A DNA stretch of 64,000 nucleotides. Origin: Rotaria sordida (lineage: Eukaryota; Rotifera; Eurotatoria; Philodinida; Philodinidae). Shown piece after piece: positions 41,801 to 57,575 of this stretch (positions are counted from its first letter, which is position 1; each line of letters starts with the position of its first letter). The notes under the pieces were generated by a model that worked only from the letters and a program-made list of their open reading frames with translations, had not been told where the DNA came from and made no database searches. The translations under genes and the position numbers were made by a program. The DNA lies in the NCBI GenBank assembly GCA_905250125.1, contig CAJNOL010000110.1, forward strand, positions 132,800-196,799, in the 5' to 3' direction.

Positions 41801-43174
41801 GTAAAATAATATCATATTGAAGATTTCCACATTGAAATATTGATATGTATCTGCTGTGTGATATGAAATGGTTGAATTTTTGGCAAAGAAAAAGAATTTG
41901 AAACAGAAGAAATTACTATTTTCTAGATGATTTGATATACTCTATAGTTTAGATACATCAAAAAGAATATTTCGAAAAAAATTTTGTTAGTTCGAAAAAA
42001 TTATTGTCTAAGAAAATAACACATGAAGACCTAAGTTGACCTCTTATGATTATATTCGACTAACCTACAATCCACTAGCTTTTGATGAGAAAGCGGATTG
42101 GTCAGTTGAAAACGTGCATTCCTTACTGTCGTATCTCATATATAGAAAAATGATATTCTTCTTATAACAGACAACTCTTCTGTAATATAATATGTAATAT
42201 ATAATATCATCGGATTAAAAGCTTATTAAGGATAAAATTCTAGATGAAACTATGAGGATATTTATTTAAAATGAAACTTTATTCGTTTTTGAAATAGTAT
42301 GCAAACACAGCATAGAAAAAAAAGAACAATATAAAATTAAACATTATTTGTTTTAGCTGGTGGGCTCAAAGTGCTTTTTGCAATGATTAAACGAGTATGA
42401 TGTTTTTTTTTCTTTATTTACTCAACATCTTTTTTATTTCTATTCTCATCATAGCTTGTATTAGTGATGCCTCCAGTTCTTTGTATGATACGTGATATAG
42501 AATTACTTTTCTCGAAAAAACTAACACCACAAGAAAAAACATTTGAACCAAGTCGATTCAAACGTACCATACGTAAATTTATTAAAACAATTAAACGCGG
42601 CCAACGAATCATGTTTATTGGTATATCATCTCAACCATATCGTGCTCGAATAAAACCATTATTACAAATCTATGAACATATTATTTTATTTCCACGACCA
42701 AATTATGGATCAAGACGCAGTAAAAATCAATTTATCAATGAAGAAAAGCAAAGCATTATCTTTTTTTTTTGTTTGTATTATTTATAGAAACTTTTTATGA
42801 AATTTTAATTGAAAAATATAATATGAATATTAATGATGTTGAATTAAGTATTCTAGCATCAATATCAAATGGTTATACAGTTGGACAAATTGTTGAAACA
42901 ATTAATCAAGTGATTAATATTAAACATGAAAATAAATATTCAAATAAAATTTGTACAGCAAATGATTTTATTTCTATACTCGGTACAAAAATTCCTGTTT
43001 TTATTGATGAAGAAAATAAAATTAAAGTAAGAATCAAAATAGATAGGTACATTCTATTTAACTGTATCAAATTAATAGAATTGGTATGCTCAAACAGCTA
43101 ATGGTATCAAACGTTTAAATGAAAAAGCTCAAATGTCAATAACATCAAATAAAACTTCGTTAAAAAAAACATAG
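38838..43174 (+). CDS. IQCA1: DRC11/IQCA1-like dynein regulatory complex subunit (IQ + AAA)
   Basis: Eleven in-phase exons: 38838-39200, 39282-39695, 40183-40485, 40549-40635, 40696-41015, 41069-41259, 41324-41485, 42357-42394, 42455-42719, 42788-43026 and 43079-43174; 825 residues (human about 820). An in-frame ATG at 38868 is an alternative start closer to the vertebrate N-terminus. Collinear matches include IHPQKRLIIRILLDGIVGRL, EIPRYFTEDR, AHERARQGRIHAYFM and an IQ-like SCLIIQTIWRQKYAEKLF. A Lys-rich linker (KKSKKKKKRKKRNKK) and EPMPSLLD follow. The AAA core has GPRGSGKE as Walker A (Glu after Lys, non-canonical), then GQRIMFIGISSQPYRA and FPRPNYGSR. It ends NWYAQTANGIKR. DRC11 is part of the nexin-dynein regulatory complex of motile axonemes, which implies motile cilia or flagella. 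Confidence 0.92.
39822..40143. mobile_element. Small hAT-like MITE in DRC11 intron
   Basis: Left tip TAGAGATGTGCAGAACTCTA; reverse complement of the right tip TAGAAATGTGCGAGACCTAG. Flanking 8-mers CTCGTGAC and ATTGTAAC agree at 5 of 8 positions, suggesting a degraded target duplication. TAGNGATGTGC tips occur in hAT elements. Confidence 0.4.
41486..42356 (+). other. Long intron of DRC11
   Basis: 871 bases between the Walker A exon and a 38-base exon (AGGLKVLFAMIKR). AT-rich; no open reading frame or clear terminal repeat was found. Confidence 0.5.
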
Positions 43175-43296
43175 TTAAATTTTGTTTTTTAATGGAAAAC
43201 TTCAATATTATAAGGAATGTCTCCGAAAATTTTGAAGCGATTTAAAAATTCATTGGTCTCGTATTCAACAAAAACAAACTCTGCAAAACTTGAGTT

Positions 43297-43827
43297 TATC
43301 TACTTAAGAGCGAATTCTCCAAATGATAGATAGATCGGTTTTAAATCGTATCTATATGCATTATGTAGATCCAAATGAGTTATGAATACTTTGAAAAGAG
43401 TTTGTGCTCTTAGCTTATTGCTTCAGAGATACTACACTTTTACAATATTTTTTAAATGAATGCCGTGATAATAGAAAACTGATTTTCGAATTTCGACTTG
43501 AAACTTTTCATAGAGACCAGTCTTAACAAGAATAATTTCCTGTGAAAGTTTCAGATCTTGTCCCTATTCTAATCCTTAGATACAATTATGGTAATAGGGT
43601 GTCTTTTATATCTGTACAAAGTTTCAAGTTGAAATTTGAAAATAAGTTTTTCTGTTACTATAGCATTTATTTAAAAGATATCATAAAAGTGCAGTATCTC
43701 CGTAACAATGAGCTAAGGACATGAACTCTTTGTAGGGTATTCATAACTCATTTTGAATCTACATAATACACATAGTCTCGAGTCAAATGCGATTTATCAT
43801 TTGAAGGACTTCCCTTGTAAGTAGATA
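43297..43827. repeat. Fold-back element, copy 2 (between convergent genes)
   Basis: Left arm: TATCTACTTAAGAGCGAATT, CCAAATGAGTTATGAATACT, GAGTTTGTGCTCTTAGCTTA, AGAGACCAGTCTTAACAAG. The right arm reads back as the same blocks: CTCATTTTGAATCTACATAA, GGGTATTCATAACTCATTTT, AATGAGCTAAGGACATGAAC. It matches the element at 8335-9195 but lacks the insertion. It lies between the 3' ends of DRC11 and the PRKX-like gene. Confidence 0.7.
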
Positions 43828-44008
43828 CAATAAAGTATCACGGAGTTTGCTTTTATTGAATGCAAGAACAATGAATTTTAAAATTGTTTCAGAACTTCTG
43901 GGATACCCCTTACATAAATATATATATTTTGTTTTCTTGTTCACTGGTTTTGCATATACATATAAAAACAAAATTAAATAAAAATAAAAATACATGTTTC
44001 TCGATTTA

Positions 44009-46923
<2,915 letters not shown>

Positions 46924-49900
46924 TTTTCGACCAATTTTAAACTAAATATAAAAATCAATATTTAAAAAAAGTATTCATTAAAATAAATAAAATACGAATC
47001 AATAATTTGATTTTACAGAAATATCATGACATGCACACAGTTTATTTTAATAATTATCTTAGGGAAATTATGATATTTCCCCCACACATATATATATATA
47101 TATAAATGGAACGACTATATAGATGCAATCGAAATTTCCTTTTCTCTTTCTATTGTGACATAGTCGTCATCGTCATCGTCGTCGTTTTTATGGAAGGTGT
47201 GCTAAACGTGTGAGACAGCTTGCTGCTATCCGCTGAATGAGTATGAATGTTAAAAAAAAAGGAAAACTAAACATTTCTTTTAGAAAATATTGCATGAGAT
47301 ACGATAAGGATCACATCAACGATAGATGATGCTGTAAAAAAAAATAGAAAGAAGAGAAATGAGAGAGAAAAAAAGAAATCTGAATATTCAGTTTCTATTG
47401 TTGACGTCAATGTAAGTCTTCTTCTTATGTTTGACATTGATAAGACTTCAATGAACTCATATGTTTTTTGTACTTTTTTTAAACTAGAAGAAATTTTTCT
47501 CCAGACGAAAACACTAATGCTATACATATATATATATATATATATATATTGTATCGAATTCATGGAATTTATAAGTTTTCATGCTATTTTTTTGAATACG
47601 CAATAGAATATTTTATATTACCATAAAAAAAAAATATTATGAAAACGAGCTTTCTTACACAATCGTACATTTCAACAAAAGATATTCTATAACATAACAG
47701 TTATCTCAACTAATAACAAAAAGATAAAAATATATGTTTGTATTTTCAATAAAATAATTTCAACCCAAGTATTCTATAAAGTTCTCTATGACTACAATAC
47801 TATTATAATATATATTACCTATCATTTACGTTTCTTTGTGTATAGATGTTTGTAATGATAGGTCACTTCAACTTCCTGTCAATCACGCACTGTTTGAATG
47901 AAGAGCAGTATTATGAGCATGCACTTTTCTGAATTCTATTTTTTTCGCTCTATTTTTTTTGTTGATATTCCTTATTTCACTCCCACATTCAACTACCCAC
48001 CTTCCAATAAAACCATTGTCCGTTGAGAGAGTGAAATAAATAAAAAGGACGGAAAAAGAAAAATTGATTTAAAATCTTTTTCTTTATGTTTATTTTTGAC
48101 TATGCATTTCTCCAATTTTTAAATCAAGAAAAAACAAAAAATTTATATATACTTGAAATATGTTCTATTTTATACTATTCTATATTAGATCTATCAATCA
48201 ATGGAAATAAAATAAATACATTAGATATACATAAAAATTTAACGAATTCTTGATTTATTATTTTTTTCTCTCGTGCACATTTTAAGTAAATAGAGAAGAA
48301 AAAAAACATCGATGGACAAAATACAACAGCCACACATAGACACCACAATAAAAGCATTAGTTTAACGCATGTCAACGATGAAAAACATCGATTTTATTTT
48401 TTGCAACATAAAAAGCATAGATGTTTATGATTACTTTATTGTAGATGCTCATTTTGTAGACAATATGGTTTATTTTGATGAATGACTATTATTTGGTGAG
48501 GGGGCGATCTATTGTGTTTTCCTGTTCTATGACATTTGGTTTATAGAAATGAAGGGGAAAAAGGAATTCTATAAAGATATTTGACAGAAAGAGAAAGTAT
48601 GATAAAAAAATGCCAAACTGTCGGAATCTACTCGATGGTAAATATCTAATGACTTTGGTTTCTTTTTTCTTTGACTTTTTAAAGACAATAATATTATTAA
48701 CGAGATACGTCCATATGTTTGGTTACTTTTTTTTCCAAGAAAAACAAAAAAAAACAAAGAAAAATTTCTTGTCTTTAATTTATAAATAAATATTAACTTT
48801 CTTACAAATTATCTTTAAATAGTTATAGGACAATGTCAAACTCATGTTAAGTATAATCCTATTTTTTGATGTCAAGAAAAAAAAAGAAGCTTAATCCCAT
48901 TTTCAAAGTGTTGCTCAAAAAATCTGCTATTAAGATTCATGAAATGGTTTTTAATAATATCAGTTTCTTTTTTATATACATTTTAAAATTAAATGTAATT
49001 CCTTTTTCTTTCTAATAAAATAAACAGTTCCATTGAAAATGTATTTTTCAAGTGAATATTTAAAAATCGATAAAAAGAAACAAGAATCTTGATAGTAAGA
49101 TGTATAAATTATTGTCAACGAAAAGATGTTATTTAATCTTTCTATAAATTTTATATACTTAGAGAAAATTTAATATCAGTTATTTCTACAATAAAATAAA
49201 ATACAATTTACCGTAGTTGATTTCAATTGGCAACATCTAATAGTTAATAGTCAATAACATATTTATATTATAGTTATGTATAAATTTTATCGTATTACTA
49301 ATAAATCTATTCGTAAAATTATATATTTCTTATATCGGTCAAATTTTTGCTTTACTGTTTCAATAACAGAATTATTAATCTTATGTCATCTATTACTGTT
49401 TTTCTTATTATATCATAATATTTATTGAATCTATAAAATAAAAAAGAAAAGATTCGATTTTTATGGATAAAAAAACAGACAGGTAAAATTCATACAAATT
49501 ATGTGGGGGAGGGAGTACTTTAATAATCAAAACCTCATTATGAAAATCAAATATACATTGCATGTCAATTTATTCATATTTTTATTAATCATTATTATTT
49601 CGATGGAGTCTAGAAACAAAATATTATTTCAAATGAATTTGAATTTATTTTAGTTTTTAAACATCTCCTACTAAAGTTTTTTGTATTTTTTAATTTTACT
49701 AATTTAAGTAATGAATTTATACTTAGAAATATGAGTATTCATTCTATTTGCTTTATAGCAAAATATTTTCATTGTATTATAGAAAAAAATCATATTTCAT
49801 CTAATTTAAAAGTCTTTTCTCTATCAATATTTGTATAATAGTATAGAAAAAAAAAACCATATAATATTTTCATCTTTGTTTATTCGACTGTAAAAAAAGA

Positions 49901-50099
49901 TTGTTTACGTCCTTTTATCAATTAAATAATCTATAAAATCGATATAAGTTTACATGTCATTGCTTCATTTTAATTATGTATATTTATTCAAAAAATAATT
50001 CATATTATATTCGTCTTTTGCATTTTGAATAGAATAATTTCACAAAATTGTCATAAAAGAAAAAAACATTTTTTTTAGTAAATATTATTCGTCGAATTT
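46924..50099. other. Gene-free AT-rich stretch
   Basis: Upstream flank of the PRKX-like gene and beyond. TA-rich microsatellites lie near 47090-47104 and 47522-47550. Only short chance reading frames; no supported gene. Confidence 0.5.
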
Positions 50100-51220
50100 T
50101 TGTTATATATTTAATAATGTCTCATCAAGTGAAAAGTTCTAACAGAGTGTCATGTATAGATTTTTATTTAAACGGTCGTCAACATTTACTAAATGATACA
50201 TATCAATATCCATGATGTAAATTCCACTTAAATCACTGAATTTTCAACAATCTTGAATAGGTTTATGTTTGAATCTATCAACATAGCTTTTATATGCCTG
50301 ATGTCATCGATTGATAATATATATTGTTTACAAACTTTTCTTTTTGTTAAATAATATAAGTTTAATAAATGATGATATTTTTTTTTCAAAACACTTTATT
50401 GTTGTGGAGGTTTAATTACAATAATTGATATGTGATTATGAATATTAACTATGGTGTAGAGAATATAATAAATGCACTCAAGCTTCGTCTTCTTCTTATT
50501 GTTTTATTGCATGTCATATAATACAAACTAATGTTGTTATACTTTTGGATTATACAAGTATGCGATTAAATACATGATTAGCTATTGAACTTGTTCTTGT
50601 AGAATTTTGCAATTTAAACTTATATCATTCAAGATGGTTTTCTACTACGTCATCAATATAAATATTGTATGAGTTATTCTTTTACATTTTTACAAAATAA
50701 TGGTGCAATGACCATTAAGAGATGAAAAAGAATCAAGGTTATATTCATACACTTTGATCTACTCATTATTATTAGAAATAATTGATAAAATTTTATGGAT
50801 ATGCCACACTATTATTTCATATTCAAAGTATTAATATAGGATGATCTAGTAGTTTATATTCACGTTTGTCATGATTGTTTTTGTATCTTTCGTGATGAAT
50901 TTATAAAAAGTAAACATGTTTTTCTTCTATTAGCATTGATTATTTTATCAAATATATTGTATATTTTTCTATATTTAAAGATATATATGTGAAATTAAAT
51001 TTGTTTTTATTTATATTTATCAATTTAATCATAAAAAAAAGCCATTTATGAAACAATGATTAAAATGAATATTGGATAAGAATAAATAAAGAACTTGATG
51101 ATATGCTTAACTTAGAAAAGATTCAATTAAAACATTGATTTCAAGTGTTATCAGTACATCATAAATTTCAAGAAATAACTATTTAATACGGATTAGTTTA
51201 TAAAAAAGATCTGAAAATAT
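50100..51220 (+). other. Possible highly decayed coding relic, unidentified
   Basis: From ATG 50117 a short peptide (MSHQVKSSNRVSCIDFYLNG) runs to early stops, and coding-like fragments recur downstream in other frames (for example around 50600-50720 and 50860-50990), each broken by stops. Codon style resembles the genes of this window. No family was recognised; AT-rich noise is possible. Confidence 0.25.
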
Positions 51221-52599
51221 GTTAACGACTTTCGTCTTTTTTTTTTGTTATGAATAAAATTTTTAATAAAAAGTTGTTAAAGTCAATCGATTTCTTTTAA
51301 AGAGTTACAAATTCAAAATTGCATTGTTTCAAAAGTAAGCAGAATTTTTTCACTCTAATACTTTTCTTACACGAAAAAGATTTCGTCATAATCTCAAAGA
51401 AATATTGTTAAATGATTTTAAACAACATGTTTCATTTAAGTCTCAAGGCCAATAGAATTAGAAAATTTTTATTAAATCCAAATACAAGCTTCACTTAGAT
51501 TTTCAACAGAGCACAAAACAAGATCTAATATTATTAAACATTTATATTTTGATCTTTGTTTGGATTATTTTTGTAATTTATATAAATCACTACTTATGAA
51601 ATTCTGTAATGGAATTTCTATATATGAACAAAATCATTCGTTAGCAACATAAGTTCGCAAAATTAAAACATGTATATCTCCGTTACATGTATTTTCAGTT
51701 ACTCTAGATGCTCTGAAAAAATCAGCAGCAGAGACCTTTGCTCACAGGAGATGTCAGTAAAACAATCTAGCGTAAGCGACGCGATGGAATACGAATTTAC
51801 AAACAAAAAATAACTCTTATAATCAAATGAGAAGTTCAAAATTAATTCCAAGTGATACAAATTCCTCTCCAGAATCTCTATATGATGATAAGAGAAAAGT
51901 TTTTGTTCCGGGACTTAATACGATCTTTAAAAAACTAGTTTTTAAGACCATATATGTAGTTTGTGCTGTAGAGTCTATTCTAAAGTTTTTGAATTTTTTT
52001 CTCATATAGTTACAGAGATATTCGCTAATTAAATAACTAATTTTAATTTACAGTCAACTAAAAGAGCCAACATTTTTACATATGTCTATATTAAAAGAAC
52101 TGATTCTATAAAATAATCCTGATAAAAAATCAAAGTCAAATGAAAGATGACTGTGTCGTGGTTGGCCTGAAATGGCCCATATATGACTCGTTATATTACA
52201 ATTGATCAAAAGAGAAATATTGGAAAAACATAACTTCCTTCAAGAGTCGATGGTTTAATTATTAGTATTTTTTTATTTTTTTATAATAAACATATAAATA
52301 AAGCTATTTGTTCGTTGTCCTTGACAGTTATCTTCATCATTTATTTTAATTATTTGTTATATACACAATACAATGATAAAAATAAGAGGATCTAGAAAGA
52401 TATTTATAAGTGACATTGTATTGACTTACTAGAGATTTCTTTTCTTTTTTTTCAGTTCTTATCAATTGCTTACCTTCCATTCCATTGTATAAAAGTTTGA
52501 TTAACCTAAACAAGGTAAGAATCACATACGCAAATGATTTTTTTTTCTGTATTAAAATAAACCTTTCTGATATTTTGTTTTGGTATTTTAGATTTACTA
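51221..52599. other. 5' flank of tyrosine-kinase pseudogene
   Basis: AT-rich with a less AT-rich patch near 51680-51920. A possible spliced leader exon is suggested by AAG|GTAAGAATC at 52514-52523 and an acceptor TATTTTAG just before 52592, eight bases upstream of the pseudogene ATG. Confidence 0.35.
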
Positions 52600-54250
52600 A
52601 TGGGTCATGATAGTAATATTTTATTTGAAGAAAATTCTCATAAACGTCATGCATTCATCCCATCATCAGCTCGAATCGAATGTAATAAACTTATTAATTG
52701 TACTCGATTTGTTTTACCATCAAGAGAATCTAAAATACAAAAAAACGCTAAATTTACATTAGCTCGATCAGCACCAGATTTGACACCAATAAACAATAAA
52801 AAAACTAATTATGTACAATTATATAAACCAATCTATATAGCTCGTTATACAAAAACTATTGAAGGACAATTTGTTTATGATGAAGGTAATGAATTTGAAT
52901 TAATTGAGGAAATTGATGAAGAATATTTACATGTTATTCATTTACGTACAAATATTGAATATAAAATACATCAAAAATGTTTACAACTTGATCCTGAAAC
53001 ATCATTACGTTTAGGTAGTACTGATCGAGGTGTTATACAACGATGTTTATTTCAATATAACATACCTGGTGCTTATCTTATACGTTGAAGTAATACGGAA
53101 TCTAATGCATTTGTTTTAAGTGTAGCACTAATATTGAATCGAAGAAATGCTGAAGATTGGCATTATTTAATATGTGTTAATCCATTAAATCATTGTTTTT
53201 ATTTTGCACAAGAATCAAAATTAAATCATATATTATTTAAATCATTTCATGAACTTATTCATAATGAAAATGTTCTAAAAACTATACCATTATCAATAAA
53301 ATTACCATTTCGAATTGAATTTGAAGAAGATCTATGGCATATTCCAAGACGTCATTTAACATTTGAATATTGTATAGGTGAAGGTGAATTTGGAGAAGTA
53401 TGACGTGCATTATGTCAAAATGGTGATTGTTCAATACCGATTGTAGTTAAAAAATGATATCCATTACGACATGATAAATCAACAATAGAAAGTTTTATTC
53501 AAGAAATTGAAACAATGAAAACATTAAGAAATAATTATATTGCTGCTCTATATCGTGTTGCACAAGATTTTCAAACAAATGAAATATTAATTGTAACAGA
53601 ATTAATCAAAAATGGAGATTTAAAAAATTGGTTGAGATCTTCTAAAAATATACCTGATGAAAAGATTGTAATTTCATTTGCATATGATATATGTCGTGAG
53701 ATGTCATTTCTTGAACAAAGAGTACGTGTGCATCGAAATCTAGCTTATAGAAATCTTTTAATAAGTGCTGAAGGTAATACAATTAAAATAGCTGCTTTTG
53801 GTTTATCAGCACTTGTTAATAAAGATGATTTTGCACAACGTAAAAAAACTGATTTAAAAAAATTACCTAGTCGTTGGACAGCTGCAGAAGTACTTAATAA
53901 TCAAACAGTTTATTCAATAAAATCTGATGTTTAGTCATTTGGTATTGTATTAATTGAAATATGGTTAAAAGGTGATGATCCTTATCCTGATGAAAAAGAT
54001 TTTGCTTCAATACGAACACTTGTACTTAATGGATATATTCATAAGAAACCTTTGAAATGTTCAAATCAATTTTATAATCAATTAATTCTTCCATGTTTAT
54101 GGTATGAACCAAATCAACGACCAAATTTTTAAATCATTAGTAGAACTTTTAAGTCAATAGGATAAAGTCAAAGCTGAATATGAACGTTTAAATTGTCCAT
54201 ATGAGAAATTTTTTCTATATTCGAAAGAATGTCGTTTATTTTCAATATAG
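52600..54250 (+). pseudogene. SH3-SH2-tyrosine kinase (Src/Abl-like) pseudogene
   Basis: Essentially one uninterrupted stretch without introns, unlike every intact gene here. From ATG 52600 (MGHDSN, a myristoylation-like start) it encodes an SH3-like segment (YIARYTKTIEGQFVYDEGNE), an SH2 domain (GAYLIR, FVLSVAL), and a kinase domain (IGEGEFGEV, FIQEIETMKTLR, LIVTELIKNGDLKNWL, SRWTAAEV, LWYEPNQRPNF). Stops interrupt after GAYLIR (TGA 53086), after GEV (TGA 53401), after VVKK (TGA 53454) and in SDV-SFG (TAG 53932). A frameshift in a T run follows RPNF near 54126, with another TAG after it. The catalytic loop reads HRNLAYRN (Asn for Asp) and DFG is AFG, so the ancestor may already have been catalytically dead. 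Closest family is Src/Abl-like non-receptor kinases. Confidence 0.85.
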
Positions 54251-54639
54251 TGATTCAATATTTTTCCAATTTTTTAGTCTGTGTAACATGTAATTCAAGT
54301 AAACATAATTAGGAATTTTTGATATAATTAACAGTTGATATCAACAATGTTATATAACTTTTTACAATCATCAACACTTGTTCGAATATATCATTTTAGC
54401 TAAGATAAATATAGATATTGTTTTTGTTCTTTTTTAATGAAAGGTTTAGTTTTATAAAATAAAAATTCATTGATAAAAACTCGTCAGTACAATCCCGTTT
54501 GGAGCTGAACTGTGCTATTCGCATATGTTCTTTAGTTTGATTAATAGAAAATACGTCAAGTGAAAAATTCCGAGCAGACTTTAATTGTTTTCCAAGGATA
54601 ATCGATCGTCAGAAAAAAAACATTCTTATTTATTTCTGT
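54251..54639. other. 3' flank of tyrosine-kinase pseudogene
   Basis: AT-rich, with no coding signal; the boundary of the next element is approximate. Confidence 0.4.
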
Positions 54640-55880
54640 ATCTCGAACAAAGATTTTATGGCTATTCTTCAGACCTTAGTAACCCAGGACAACAGATGTC
54701 GGACTCTTTCTCTAGAATTCCTTAGCAACAGAAAAAAAGCACTAAACGACAAGACTTCAACTATTCTAGAACATCCCAAAGCTTTTGTTAAAGTTTGAAT
54801 GGTTAAAATATACTAGCAGATGTTCTAATAGCGCAGTTTCTGATTTTTGCGCAAATAAAAATTTATAATCATGATGTCAAGGATGATGAATAGTGATGCA
54901 CTGATTTACCACCGTTGTCATATGATTAACATAAAAAGCGTGAACTGATTAAGCTATGACTTTAGGAAATAATCAATATCAATGCTTATGAGCTAATCAA
55001 GATATATAATTGTGTATTGAGACCTACTGTAGAGATATAATGGATATGTAAAACAGGCTTATTTGTCAGTTAAATCAATGGGTAGAATAATAATAAGAAA
55101 ACCATACTACGCAAAAGAAATATTACAAGTGAATAGAAACGACGCAAACAAAAAATAGAGCGTCAGTAAAATATAGAAAAAAAAAATTCTGCTCGAAATG
55201 CAGTCATAAATAAGACGGATCATTTCTCTGACAACCGATTATCCTTGAAAAACAATTGTAGTCTATGAAAAATTTTTCACGTTGCGCATTTTGTATTAGT
55301 ATAATGAGGCAAAATAATATAAAAGTGAGTTCCACATTTCAGTTCCAAAGGAACTATGCTAATCAACTTTTTTCTTTTTTTTCCATTGATGTTCTATTTT
55401 TTATGGATTTTATTGTTCTATTCACTCGTGATTTTCCTTTTCCGTATTCCGTCTTTCTTCTTCTTATTTTAACCATTGATGTAACTGACAAATAAGCTTG
55501 TTGTACATATCTATTATATCTGCAGTAGGTCTCAGCGTACTATTATATATCTCGATTAGCTTTGATTATTGTCTAAAGTTGTAACTTCATCAATGTCCGT
55601 TTTTTATGTTAATCATATGATGATTGTAACAAATTGATGTAACACTACTCATCATTGTTGAGATCTTGAATATAAATTTTTATCTACACAAAAATTAGAA
55701 AGTGCACTATTTAGAATATTCACAAGCATATTCTAAACATTTAAATTTCAATAAAAGTTTTGAAATATTCTAGAACACTCGAAGTCTTGTCATTCAGCGC
55801 CTTTTTTCCGTTGCTAACTTCTATTGCCCTCGGTTGACTTAAGGTCTAAGATGAATCTATAAAACTTCGACTTAAAACTT
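54640..55880. repeat. Long fold-back element (about 1.24 kb)
   Basis: Almost the whole segment is an imperfect palindrome centred near 55260. Three block pairs match when one side is reverse complemented. GAAGTCTTGTCGTTTAGTGC (from 54740-54760) pairs with GAAGTCTTGTCATTCAGCGC (55780). CATATGATTAACATAAAAA (54917-54936) pairs with the reverse of TTTTTATGTTAATCATATGA (55601). TGAGACCTACTGTAGAGATA (55018) pairs with the reverse of TATCTGCAGTAGGTCTCAGC (55517). No transposase frame. Confidence 0.65.
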
Positions 55881-57575
55881 ATGCTTAGTATTTTCTTCGA
55901 AAATATACTTGAGTTTCATAGAAGTATAAATATATTTCATATTCCCATGTAGGAATAGAATCAAAACTGGATATCTTCTTGTTTTTTTTTTATGAATTTG
56001 GTTAGTTTGTTTTTTAATAACATTTACCATTGATAAATGAACTGATTGCTATAAATATTTTTCTTTTCTATATATTATGTAAAGGGATTTCCTGGAAAAA
56101 CTTGTAATAGTACGAATAGAATCGAGAAAATCGGATTTATTTAACACTTGTTGATGTTATTAAAAATAGAAAAAGACATATTCTTGATTCCACTACGAAA
56201 TTGAAAGAGATAGCAAATATAGGTTTTTGCTTTTCTCAACAAATTCTTTTTCTATAGGACTAAAACTATCAAAGTTAAGTAATTAAAGATGTATCTATTC
56301 TACAAAGATGACAGCAATATGATAATGGTGAAGAAAAATAATCATTTTAAAAATATATGAGGTGTCGTCCATCTCCACCTAGAGCATGCATATTAAATGA
56401 ATTATCATTTTTGTCCTTCAGCTACCATTCAGATTCATGTTGAACACTAATTAAAAATGCGCTTTTTATCCTGCTTTGTTTTTTTCTTTTTTTTTTCTCT
56501 AGGTTTTTTTTAGTTGTCGACAGTGAAGTTCATAGAAGAGTAAAAAGAAAAAAAGATTTTATGATGATATGTCGTTTTTTCTTCTATTTGCATGACCTAA
56601 TATATTTTTTTCTTCTTTTTGTTGCTACTCTATTCTAGGTATTAGTCTTTTTGAACCGCTCATCATAATCTAGTGATGAAAAACAAGTTCGCCAAATTGC
56701 TCTATTATTGAACTTTGCTATTATTATTATTTATATGAAAGAAAATATTCTAAACAACAAAATCCTTGAATTATGAACGAATACTATAGAGTCCAGGATG
56801 AAGATATTTGAGAGGTGTTGTTTATTAGTTGATCAAAGACGATTATGCATCACAAATAGCATATCAGAAAAAGAAAAGCATTAGACATTCTTTTCTTTCT
56901 TCTCTTTTACTTCCATCTATTTCGTAATTTCCGATTTTTATATCAAAAGAAAAGACAAACGAGACACTCATGAACTACTTGTCTTAGTGGGTTGCACAAT
57001 GGTATGATAAGATAGATAGAAAAAAAGAAATGAGGACAGTAATACAATGACCATGAAACTAAATAGAAATAGGCAATTTTATCATTCTCAAGAATAGTTA
57101 GAATCTCAGAATGAAGAAAATGCTCTCTTGTGTATTCTTTAGAAATTTGGTTTTTTTTTAAATGATGCATCAAAAGTCATTAATAGAAGTGCATACGGCG
57201 AATAGGAACGTGATTTACTGTTCATATCCGAGAAGAACAAATGAATGACACCACATGCGTGATATATCAAACTAGTTAAAGCAAAGAGTAGAAAAAAAAA
57301 AAACATGCTCAAAGCAAGAAAAAAGTAGAAGAAGTTATAATATTTGAAGCAAATAAAGGCATTCAACTAATTGCTAACTGTAGTTGAGAGTTTTGTATTT
57401 ATTTTCTTTCTTTTTGCTTAATTAATATTATTCACATCCTGTTTTGTTATGCCTTGTAGAAATATTCGAATAAAACCTTGTGCTCAATATCATTTTTTCT
57501 CATAAGCTGAAACAGGAAATATTCAAGACTCGTATGCATATGCTCATCTTCAAGTGACGACACAATTATTCGACG
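55881..57575. other. Gene-free stretch upstream of the Ser/Pro-rich gene
   Basis: AT-rich with T-rich and A-rich tracts. It probably contains the distal promoter of the gene starting at 57576. No other feature was recognised. Confidence 0.45.

Noticed and set aside
53086-53934. Reassignment of TGA/TAG to tryptophan in this organism
   Set aside because: Many intact genes in the window use TGG for Trp and TGA/TAG as stops, and the pseudogene itself keeps at least six TGG codons and has a frameshift.
57139-57366. 75-codon minus-strand hydrophobic frame
   Set aside because: Phe-rich translation of T/A tracts, typical of AT-rich noise, with no splice-supported neighbours.
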